64,000 nt of DNA from Saxidomus purpurata (lineage: Eukaryota; Mollusca; Bivalvia; Venerida; Veneridae): positions 25,623,488 to 25,687,487 of the forward strand of contig JAFMSR010000008.1 in NCBI GenBank assembly GCA_022818135.1. Direction: 5' to 3'. This document shows, piece by piece, positions 46,616-56,368 of the stretch (position 1 is its first letter; each line of letters begins with the position of its first letter). Under the pieces are notes generated by a model. It was given only the letters and a program-made list of their open reading frames with translations, made no database searches and was not told where the DNA came from. A program made the translations under genes and the position numbers.

Positions 46616-47950
46616 TTTACGATCGGAGCTCGGTTGCTTCCGTAATGCTGGCCGAACACTTCCGAATGATTGATCTAACTGCTTCAGGCCATCGATAAGT
46701 TTTATGGCCGGACATTACGTAACATTTACCATGATCTTAAAAACGTTGTATATTGGGTTTTGTTTTACATTAAAATGCAAACTGGGTTAGAATCTTCAGT
46801 TTTTTGTTCATAAAAAGGCAAAACCTTTCATTGAAACCGGATCCATGAAACTTTCAGAATAATTATCAATAATATTATTTAGCTTTTGATGTTAATTTGC
46901 AACACATAAAAGATTCACTATGCATGCATTTTTATTTCGAAAAACTTGCACGGGTACTTTATATTTTGTTTTACATTTCTCTTTGTCTCGAGTGAAAGGC
47001 AAGAATTCGCTCCGCTGAAATTGGTTTCATTTTATAGGTGTCAACATAGAGTTTCTTCCAGACCAAAGCTAGTTTTCATAATACACAGGTCAAAACCAGG
47101 TAGTCTTATTACTCGTATCTTTTGTCTTTCATTTCTTCCCGAAGAAATAAGCTGATTATTACATTAACAAAAAGAGAAGAAAAAAGAAACACGCAAGGTT
47201 TGATCTGTGTGCAGAGTATTAAATGACAAAATCTGTAAAATGTAACAGGTATTATTCTACTGCAGAAATGGAAAGTTTTTTTTCCTACAATAAATCCTTA
47301 TTTCTTCTAAAATGTTAATTATATTTTCAAGCCATGTGAAGAAAAATCACATACTTTTTAAGGCATTCAACATCAAGCGTTTACTAGAGTATGTAAAATC
47401 TATTTGATATTCTGAAAGGAAACTGTTCTATTTCTCAAATTAAAAAAGCCTACCGAAATCAAATGTCAGTCTTTATCAGATCAGGAATAACACTGATTAG
47501 GAATTTAAGATCGCAAAATAAAACAAGTTGACTTACTATTTACCGGGGACATGTAGGTCCATCTATTTACGTTTCTAAAGCACACCATACGTTTGCAACA
47601 GACTTGCCGTGTGCGTCTGTACTTGAAAATAACAGGTCTACAATTTTAAACAATTCTCAAGAGCAAACGTTACGCACGTGTAAAGGGATTAGCCGATCAT
47701 GAAAAATCAAGTGCACACTAGATTCATTCTCATTACTATGTCAAAATTCACGAATTTTGTAGCTTTTGGATTATTCTGTGACTATTTTTATGACTGATGA
47801 TGTGACTGTAATGAAATAGTGCTCACTACTAGTTAAAACATTACTATTATTATTATTATTATTAATTGCAAGTAACGTGAATGATAATGCTGAATTTTCT
47901 TTATCTTCTGGTAGAAATGATAAAAATTAAAACATAAGATTTTCACAAAA
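46616..47950. other. intergenic, no recognised gene
   Basis: AT-rich; (ATT)n microsatellite at about 47841-47863. A 69-codon frame at 46946-47155 has no recognisable similarity. Confidence 0.5.
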
Positions 47951-47951
47951 G

Positions 47952-48345
47952 TTACGCGTCAAGTTCAATATCTCCCTTAGGCAATATTCCAGTACAATCA
48001 ATAATCAATGATTTATGACCCTGACCGTTATTTACGGATATTACCGAACCGTAGTTGTTTCCGTAAACTCCTAATCCCCAAAACTTATCGATTGCCTGCT
48101 GATATACGCTTGACACTTTTTCTGCCGTATGATGACAAAAGAAGATTATTTGAACATTATTGCTACTGTAATATCCTTTTAATTCGTGATCTATTACTTG
48201 GCGATTATCTTTAAGGAAACAATGTACATGGATGTGGATGCTTATACAGTTTACAATCAAACAATTCGGCAAACGGCATCCGGCGTTAGCCGCTTTATTG
48301 CAGACATTCGCTATATGTACCCGGCCAGCTGAATTCCTAGCCGGA
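47952..48345 (-). pseudogene. possible relic of an integrase-core (DDE) open reading frame
   Basis: The 106-codon - strand frame contains FCHHTAEKVSSVYQQAIDKF then WGLGVYG; upstream, in another frame with stops, is RMSAIKRLTPDAVCR. The order and spacing recall the integrase-core family found in many invertebrate genomes (helix ..K(R/A)(L/V)(D/T)P(D/E)..., then NNxAETV...AVxxFGLPxRV). Key catalytic DDE residues are not convincingly present, so at best it is a dead fragment. Confidence 0.3.
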
Positions 48346-48537
48346 AACCATCCGTAAAACGGCTTCTTGCGCTTTTAAAAATAAATTGACACTTTGCACT
48401 ATAGGTTTTTCCAGCAGATGGCCTTTGTCAACAGGTTTTACCGTACACATAGGCAAGAGTTAAAGAAATGAGAGCACCGCTTGCGCGTACTGGACGCTCC
48501 GTTCGACCAAAACAAAAATTACGCCAATTTCTAATTC

Positions 48538-49402
48538 AACAAGAGCTGTCTCATGACAGCACGCTCGACTATTCGAAAGCTTGTCGGTAAAATGGTTTTT
48601 TTTTTTGTCTAAGAACAGTAATTGTCCATAAGAATTAAGGTCAAAGATATGAAACTTGTTCAAAGACCTTTGTAAATGAACATTAGTTGCAAAGCCTTAC
48701 TCTGGATTATCTAAGCCAACTGGGGGGAGGAGGGGGGGATAATTTCAAAGAAATACATCACCTTGTATATTTGATCATGAATAACTTTGTAACGTTTCAA
48801 AATTGATATGTATAAAATTAAAAAAGCATGACCACTGCATGCTGCATAATTATTCTATGACATTTCAAAAGTAAGCAATTTCGAGTATTTCTAATAATAG
48901 TCTGGTAAAAACTGTGACAAAATTCTAAGTTAAAAAGGGGCATAAATATATCAAAAATCAAAAACATTGGTGAAGATGTTGATAGTAAACATACATTTTA
49001 AGTTTCAAGTCAATACGTTTGATAGTATTCAAAATATTTTACTTTATAAAAATCTTTCACTAAAAATTCTAAGTTAAAAAGGGGCATAAATCTAACAAAA
49101 ATCAAAACAGAGTTATGGGGATTGTTTCCTCAGGTGAAGATGTTGATGGTGGACACATAATTTGAGTTTCAAGTCAATACCTTTGAAAGTATTCAAAATA
49201 TTTGAATTTATAAAATCTTTTACCAAAAATTCTAAGTTAAAAAGGGGCATAAGTCTGTCAAAAATCAAAACAGAGTTATGGGGATTGTTTCCTCTGGTGT
49301 AAATGTTGATGGTAGACATATATTTTGAGTTTCAAGTCAATACCTTTGATAGTATTCAAGATATTTGAATTTATAAAAATCTTTTACCAAAAATTCTAAG
49401 TT
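48538..49402 (-). mobile_element. GCTCGACTATTCGAA-family element, truncated copy
   Basis: Same family as 20603-22009 in opposite orientation: begins AACAAGAGCTGTCTCATGAC, AGCACGCTCGACTATTCGAA. Carries two to three 164-bp units and stops at AAATTCTAAGTT where a second copy begins. Its other terminus is missing. Confidence 0.8.
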
Positions 49403-51099
49403 AACAAGAGCTGTCACATGACAGCACGCTCGACTATTCGAAAGCTTGTTGGTAAAATGGGGTTTTTGTCTAAGAACAGGAGTATTGTGTAATTGTCTAT
49501 AAGAATTAAGGTCAAAGATATGAAACTTGTTCAAAGACCTTTGTAAATGTACATTGCATTCAAGGCCTTACTCTGGATTCTGCAAGCCAACTGGAGGGAG
49601 GATGGGGGGGGATAATTTCAAAGAAATACATGACCTTGTATATTGGATCATGAATAATTTTGTAACTTTTCAAAATTGATATGTATAGAATTAAAAAAGC
49701 ATGACCGCTTCATGCTGCATAATTATTCTATGACATTTCAAAAGAAAGCCATTTTGAGTATTTCCATTTTAGTCTGGAAAAACTGTGACAAAATTCTAAG
49801 TTAAAAAGGGCATAAATATGTCAAAAATCAAAAACATTGGTGAAGATGTTGACAGTAAATACGTTCGATAGTATTCTATCTTTAACAAAACATTCAAAAT
49901 TAAAAAGGGACACAAATCTATCAAAAATCAAAACAGAGTTATGGGGATTGTTTCCTCAGGTGTAGATGTTGATGGTAAACATATATTTTGAGTTTCAAGT
50001 CAATACCTTATATAGTATTCAAGATATTTGAATTTACAAAAAAAAATACCAAAACTTCTAAGTTAAAAAGGGGCATAAATCTGTCAAATCAAAACAGAGT
50101 TATGGGAATTGTTTCCTCAGGTGTATAATGTTGATGGTAGACACATACTTTGAGTTTCAAGTCAATACCTTATATAGTATTCAAGATATTTGAATTTACA
50201 AAAAAAAAATACCAAAACTTCTAAGTTAAAAAGGGGCATAAATCTGTCAAAAATCAAAACAGAGTTATGGGAATTGTTTCCTCAGGTGTATATGTTGATG
50301 GTAGACACATACTTTGAGTTTCAAGTCAATACCTTTGATAGTATTCAAGATATTTGAATTTAAAAAAAAACTTTAACCAAAAATTCTAAGTTAAAAAGGG
50401 GCATCAATCTGTCAAAAATCAAAACAAAGTTATGGGGATTGTTTCCTCAGGTGTAGATGTTGATGGTAGACACATACTTTGAGTTTCAAGTCAATACCTT
50501 TGATAGTATTCAAGATATTTGACTTTATAAAAAACTTTAACCAAAAATTCTAAGTTAAAAAGGGGCATAAATCTGTCAAAAATCAAAACAGAGTTATGGG
50601 GATTGTTTCCTCAGGTGTAGATGTTGATGGTAGACTTATTCTTTGAGTTTCAAGTCAATACCTTTGATAGTATTCAAGATATTTGACTTTATAAAAAACT
50701 TTAACCAAAAATTCTAAGTTAAAAAGGGGCATAAATCTGTCAAAAATCAAAACAGAGTTATGGAGATTAATTCCTCAGGTGTAGATGTTGCTGGTAAACA
50801 TATAGTTTGAGTTTCAAGTCAATACCTTTGATAGTATTCAAGATATTTGACTTTATAAAAACTTTAACCAAAAATTCTAAGTTAAAAAGGGGCATAAATC
50901 TGTCAAAAATCAAAACAGAGTTATGGAGATTAATTCCTCAGGTGTAGATGTTGCTGGTAAACATATAGTTTGAGTTTCAAGTCAATACCTTTGATAGTAT
51001 TCAAGATATTTGACTTTATAAAAAACTTTAACCAACGCAGACGCCGACGCTGGGGCGAGTGCAATAGCCTCCTTATTCTTCGAATAGTCGAGCTAAAAA
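49403..51099 (-). mobile_element. GCTCGACTATTCGAA-family element, full copy
   Basis: Begins AACAAGAGCTGTCACATGAC with the TIR CGCTCGACTATTCGAA. About eight units of 160-165 bp follow (shared TTGAGTTTCAAGTCAATACC), then ACGCAGACGCCGACGCTGGG and CTTCGAATAGTCGAGCTAAA. Neighbouring units near 50010-50220 and 50750-51010 are almost identical, showing recent unit duplication. Confidence 0.85.
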
Positions 51100-53510
51100 G
51101 CGGAACGACCAGCTTAAAATTCATTACAACACTATCTCAAATGTTTCAGTGGGTCTCTACAAACTAATGATAGTTAAAAAGTATGTAAGTTTGAAAGCAA
51201 AAGTATTGGTAGTTGGAGAGTATTCTCTAAACGCAAAATTTCAATGGCGAAAAAAGGCCAGCTATCTACTAAATAATCATGACAGAGTTATGTAACTTGT
51301 CACACTGCTTCTACTGTTTATATGGACTTGTCATGTTTCTGTTTCTCCTCGTCTTCTCACGCCAGAACAAATAATATATAGAATAATTATAATAATATAT
51401 CCCTTCACTAGCCGATTGGTAAACAAGTGTTTGAAAAAAGACAACTAAATGCATTAACTAGAATTACATGTACAATGTATACTGCAGTCATCAACAACGA
51501 AAACGAACAAACGGCATCTTTTAACAACCTTTACCACTTTGACAGGAAACAAATCGAATTATGTCTGTTTGCTTTGTACCACACCAGACCTTCACAATGG
51601 AAGTTCCGTGACATGTCGAATGGGCGCGCCATGACACTGTTGTGGCCACGAGAAAAAGAAACAAGAAATGTTCGAAAATATTAACATTTTATTTACGAGA
51701 ACAAGTATACTGCTGATCGAAAGTTCTAGCAATTTTAAAGAAGTACATGCTGAAACAAAGTAAATATTAATGTGGGAGTATTTTGCAGGGCTTTTGGCTA
51801 TTAAATCGGGAAACTAAATTCGTATATCTGCAAAATACTGAAATGGCTCAGCCATAAGATAATATTGTAGAAATACATCTTGTATAACATACTTAAATAT
51901 AACGCACTATACGTTATTAATTACGTACATCATACACAAAAACATGTATAATTTACAGAAAAGTAAAAATATAAACCATAAAACACGGGACCCTTCGTTG
52001 TGCTCTGAGCGAACCTGTTAGTTTGCAAGTTATTAGCATGAACAGTGCAGACAACTATTATATACTTCCTGTTTGAGGAGCTATAGTAATGTAGAGTGTA
52101 AGATGTCATTTATGAATGGGCAAGCTTAACCTGACCATACTACATTTCTGAAATGGACGCGCCGATACTTCAATTTGGACAGTACCATTACTTGATTAGA
52201 GGGCCGCCCACTGAAAACTTTTGTTTTTCATTGATATTTAAATATAGCTGATGAATCTTTAACTCTGGAGCATATTCATGACTGAATAAAGTTTCACTGG
52301 CTTTCCAAATGGGTAAATAAGAACAAATAACTCATTTAACCCTATTTAAACATGGAACACTTTTCAAAAAGAGACGAAAGTAGTCTACCCCGTAACACTA
52401 TCAAATCTAAGCTCGGTTCGTATGTTGTAAACAAAAAAATCATTTAAAAAAAATTAAACACAGGTTACAAAAGTCAAAAACGTGATTGCACAATGATTAA
52501 CATCCTGACTGGATCAAAGAAAAAATCATCACGGAACGACAATATAAAACGTCATTTATAGCATATCTAAATAAGTTTTCTTTTTTCAATACAACAAGGA
52601 AACATTAGACGGAAGAAATGTTGAAGTGCATTTTACATGCACATTGATGTAAGTAGTGCATCTCATATGACAATGTACTAGTATTAACGTTTGTAAGAAT
52701 TCAACAAGGAAGCTATGCATCTAAATAGTAGTTAGTTTTAACAATGCTGATTTGTATGTTGATCATAATGGTACATAGTTACAATTAAATATCAGTTTTA
52801 AATGAATACCTAATAATCATAATTGTTATACAGTGGAGATGAGATTTTTGTTGGAGCATTCACAACAATGAAAACTAGAATTTGACTCATTTTGGTTCCA
52901 GGTCAACAAACGTTAATCTAAAGCTTTGACTTCAGGTGAGCTGAAACACGTGGTTTTTAACATTTGTCCATTTAAATAGCACCAGATGTGAATAACTCTC
53001 ACAAATACGTCTTTGGTCCTTGCTTACAACATATTTGGTTTTGAGAAATGCTGAATTATTCAATATGTCCAGACGTGTAATGTGTGCCGGGTATTCACAT
53101 GGTATCGGGGGTTTGGGGTTTAGGGTGTAAATAACATCAAAATATGTATAGTTGTAGAGCTTTCGTAGAAAAAATGTTTCAAGTGGTTTCTAAAAGCTGA
53201 ATCAGCGGTGTGTAGATTGTCAAGAAGACAGGGTGTGTTCCACTGGATTTCAGACTGTCGTTCTTGTCGAAATATCTGGTAAAACTTTAAATGCTAACGT
53301 GAACCATGTTCAGAAACCGAGTTATATTTCTCAACCATTACTGACCTTTACAATACAGTTCAGTAAGGTGAATATCACAGTTGCATTAATCTCACGGTGG
53401 AACAGCACGTTCCATAAATAGCATAACCTTATAAGAATGACCCGTATCAACTAATTAATTTCAAAATTCGTGGTTACATCACAACTTATCATAGCGTAAC
53501 ACATACATAA
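51100..53510. other. intergenic downstream of the Gal3ST-like gene
   Basis: Holds a truncated reverse copy of the GATCATGATC-family tail at about 52130-52225 (on the - strand CCTCTAATCAAGTAATGG, TACTGTCCAAATTGAAG, GTCCATTTCAGAAATG). An 85-codon frame at 51427-51684 has no recognisable similarity. Confidence 0.5.
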
Positions 53511-53514
53511 CACA

Positions 53515-53640
53515 CGCCATTCTGTCGCACGTATCCCTCATACCTTCCAGTCATGCGTATCTTTCACACGTCACACCGATCTGTCAAACGTATCCCAGAT
53601 ACGTTCCCGTCATGCCTACCTTTCACACGTCACACCTAAC
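53515..53640. repeat. two-copy tandem repeat, about 61 bp
   Basis: CTGTC(G/A)(C/A)ACGTATCCC, then GTCATGC(G/C)TA and CTTTCACACGTCACACC occur twice, with a partial third unit up to about 53670. Confidence 0.7.
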
Positions 53641-53977
53641 TCATAACCCACGTGCTGTACCCGTCACACACCATTCGTGTCCGTGAAATGTACATGACAA
53701 TGCCCAGGTTACAACACCTGTCCCACATTTAACATATCGCGTAATAATCCATCTTAATAATAAGATTGTCGTATATGAGATCCTACAATGAGCACTTCTG
53801 CGCCCTTTGTGTAAAAAAAAGAGTAAACTGTAGCGAAAATGTTGTCCTTCCTTACAACTATACATATTGGCAACATAGTTACTGCGGACGTTGTGCTGCT
53901 GGGTAGTTGCCTGCACAGTTACCATGGTTACCGAGACTGTGCATACGTCTCAGGCTGTTCAAAGAGATCCTATATTT

Positions 53978-55309
53978 TCACGTTGCTTGATTTGTAGGCT
54001 TTGCTGCAACAAATGATTCAGTATACCTTAACCATGCATTTTCTATTAACCTTTGCATCATTGGTAACTCTGGTTCAACCATTAACTTACAATCATTCAA
54101 CGTTACTGTAAAACTGTCACCCCATTTGGTTTTAGGAACTGTCAAATCTGAGGTGGTATAACTTAACATATTTACTGCTTTTATACAAAACTCTTTCACT
54201 TTTTCTTGTATTGATCTAAAACTTTCAACCTCTTCTTGAAAGTCTGCACCAAGAGCTTTTACTTTAGCACCAAACACTTCATAAAAATGCCCATATAACC
54301 TGAAATCGGCACTATTCCAATTTCTCAGGTTGTCAAGGTCGTTATTGTCTAGATTAAAGTCTGGTTTCCTGCTCATTGCATTTAACGGAACATACAAAAT
54401 ATCTTTTGTACCCCAGCATAAAATCCGCTTCATTAGCACCAGCGATTCTTGGAAGTATTCTAGAATTAACACTAACTCATAATCCCTGTCTAGCTCTTCA
54501 ATATACCTCTCGACATATTTATCGTTGTGAAACATTGATTTCGGTATGCCAAAGTCAAAACTCATCCGGTTGTAAACAAAGTACGTCTGTATTTTGAATT
54601 GATTTGGGTTTTTCAGGAATTCACTAACTACTTTCTGCTCACGAATTTTACCTTCAGATAACTGTTTTAAATGACTATAGAATCCGTAATATGATGCAGC
54701 AGACGTAAAATGACTGACCGGTTCTCGAATTATACCTACGTAAACTGTGTCCTTTGGCATTAGGGAATGAAATGCAGCTTTGTTATAAACCACGTGATTG
54801 CAAAGTATGTTGTAAGTCTCATTGACCGGAAGAGGAACTATTTTTGATTGTGATACTGTCTGTCCATATCCTAAATAATTAAAACCAAATCCCGTAGATT
54901 TCTGCGGTAGAACTATATTCAGTTTATGTTCTATTGCAAAGCGTAAGAATATGTTCATCAGGGTTGTACTTCCGGCTTTGTGCACCTTGAGAAAACTGAC
55001 ATCAAACTTCTTTTTAATACATTTCGAACCACTATTGGTTTCGATTGTACTTGCCCGTTGTTCGTTTGATATGACATCTTCTTTCATTCCGACATCTTGT
55101 GATTTATTCACGTGTGGCAATGCATCCATATACAAACTTTTTTGCACAGACTGGTTCCCAAACTGATTGCTGGCGATGTTTATCCCGGCAATTACAATGC
55201 CCACGCTTCCAGGCGGGGAAACATAGTGTATCAAAAGGAATCCGACTAGAAACAGTATCACGAACAACCTGAAAGATGTGTTAAAAAAAAAGAATACTTT
55301 AAATTTCAT
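53978..55309 (-). CDS. galactose-3-O-sulfotransferase-like enzyme (Gal3ST family)
   Basis: About 443 residues from the ATG at 55309-55307 to TGA at 53980-53978. A short cytoplasmic lead precedes a single hydrophobic segment (LFVILFLVGFLLIHYV, about 15-30), the layout of a type II Golgi enzyme. A stem region follows, then the sulfotransferase domain. The 5'-phosphosulfate loop is FLKVHKAGSTTL (106-117); the 3'-phosphate-binding element is YVGIIREPVSHF (190-201). N-glycosylation sequons lie at NQS 52, NKS 68 and NET 163. The family transfers sulfate from PAPS to the 3-OH of galactose on glycolipids or glycans; length matches (usually 420-490). The acceptor substrate cannot be told. Molluscs often carry many paralogues, so no vertebrate symbol is assigned. 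Start is uncertain: a strong acceptor (poly-T, then CACATCTTTCAG) lies at 55269, so the real N-terminus may come from an upstream exon joined at 55268. Confidence 0.88.
   Translation of the reverse strand: MKFKVFFFFNTSFRLFVILFLVGFLLIHYVSPPGSVGIVIAGINIASNQFGNQSVQKSLYMDALPHVNKSQDVGMKEDVISNEQRASTIETNSGSKCIKKKFDVSFLKVHKAGSTTLMNIFLRFAIEHKLNIVLPQKSTGFGFNYLGYGQTVSQSKIVPLPVNETYNILCNHVVYNKAAFHSLMPKDTVYVGIIREPVSHFTSAASYYGFYSHLKQLSEGKIREQKVVSEFLKNPNQFKIQTYFVYNRMSFDFGIPKSMFHNDKYVERYIEELDRDYELVLILEYFQESLVLMKRILCWGTKDILYVPLNAMSRKPDFNLDNNDLDNLRNWNSADFRLYGHFYEVFGAKVKALGADFQEEVESFRSIQEKVKEFCIKAVNMLSYTTSDLTVPKTKWGDSFTVTLNDCKLMVEPELPMMQRLIENAWLRYTESFVAAKPTNQAT
55265..55300 (-). other. probable splice acceptor near the start of the Gal3ST-like gene
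   Basis: Read on the - strand, a run of ten T's and further pyrimidines end in CACATCTTTCAG, with the AG at 55270-55269. The first base after it would be the third base of an Arg codon. If used, the ATG at 55309 is intronic and the hydrophobic anchor is coded from 55268 onward with a phase-2 upstream exon. The alternative is that FFFF in the predicted N-terminus is genuinely coded. I lean toward a spliced start. Confidence 0.5.
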
Positions 55310-55379
55310 GACGTTTGTCAACAGTGAACGAAGTACTCACACAGAAGTTTCCCGCTTGGTGCAGTTTTAAAAGGAAAAA

Positions 55380-55586
55380 AAAAAAGAGAACCTGAAATGA
55401 AGCCGTGGAACCGAATGCCGGAACGTGGGGGGGGGGGGGGGGTGTGGGGGGGGAAAAAAAAAAGGTGTATAAAGTGACATAATCGTGGCATTGAAGCACC
55501 GAAAGATCCAGGGTAAAGGTGAAGACAAAACTTGTATCCTAAAGAGGATGGAACCGCCACAGGAGCGGGGCAGGGGGGGGGGCAGT

Positions 55587-55644
<58 letters not shown>

Positions 55645-55772
55645 TGGGGGGGTTTTTTTGGGAAATGGGCCCTCCCCATTACACCTATATAAATATATAT
55701 ACCTATATGGAAGCCTCCCAAACATCGTTAGGGGGGATTGTCGTTTGTTTTCGTGTTCTAAAATTGAAGAAA

Positions 55773-55809
<37 letters not shown>

Positions 55810-55890
55810 AAAATCAATTTGCAATAGTACGGGAATTTTTTTTTAAAAAATATATATGGGTGTGTGATGTGGGTTTTTTTTTTTTTGTGT
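55380..55890. repeat. poly-G / homopolymer tract upstream of the Gal3ST-like gene
   Basis: G runs of 16 (55427-55442), 56 (55587-55642) and 35 (55773-55807) with T and A runs between. Open frames of poly-Gly or poly-Pro are by-products. Either a G-quadruplex-prone simple repeat or a consensus artefact; length should not be trusted. Confidence 0.8.
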
Positions 55891-56008
55891 GATATATACG
55901 TTCCGGGACATATACGGTTCAACAGGACTCCTCAGTCGAATTCTTCCTGCGTCTTTCCGCCACATTCCCCCTGCCTTTATATTTTTGTGCTTTGAAGACA
56001 TGCTGTTT

Positions 56009-56031
56009 AAGTTGTCCATTTAGGACAACTT
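56009..56031. repeat. AAGTTGTCC/GGACAACTT hairpin
   Basis: Perfect 9-bp arms with a 5-nt loop, then a further TTGTGTCCTATTTAAA. Possibly a MITE terminus; no partner end found nearby. Confidence 0.5.
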
Positions 56032-56205
56032 GTGTCCTATTTAAAAATTAAAATTAAAAATGTAGAATCGATAAGCTATTTTTCGAAAGCGTTTGGAAGC
56101 AGTGTCATATACTGAACTTGTCGGGTAAAGTGTTTGCGTATTAAAGTGTCAGTAATTTCTGACTTATGAGACACTTTCTTTTCCGTGCACATTTACATCC
56201 TAAAT

Positions 56206-56368
56206 CCTATCCATAAATACCAGGAACCTGGCAGGTAGGCATACCGGTATTTGAACTAGCTGGCAGCCCACCAACAGTCCGTAACAGAACGGGCCCCTTC
56301 TTGGATTCGAACCTTTGAATTGCCGCTCCCAAGGCGGATGCATTAACCACAAGACCGAAGAAGACGGT
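56206..56368 (-). mobile_element. tRNA-derived SINE, second family, - strand
   Basis: On the - strand: GTCTTCTTCGGTCTTGTGGT, TAATGCATCCGCCTTGGGAG (anticodon arm region) and CAAAGGTTCGAATCCAAG (B box GGTTCGAATCC). A body follows with CTGTTACGGACTGTTGGTGG and GCCTACCTGCCAGGTTCC. Confidence 0.7.

Noticed and set aside
51427..51684. 85-codon frame
   Set aside because: No recognisable similarity, no start or splice context better than chance.
55318..55892. Poly-Pro/poly-Gly frames
   Set aside because: Products of poly-G runs of doubtful length; not genes.
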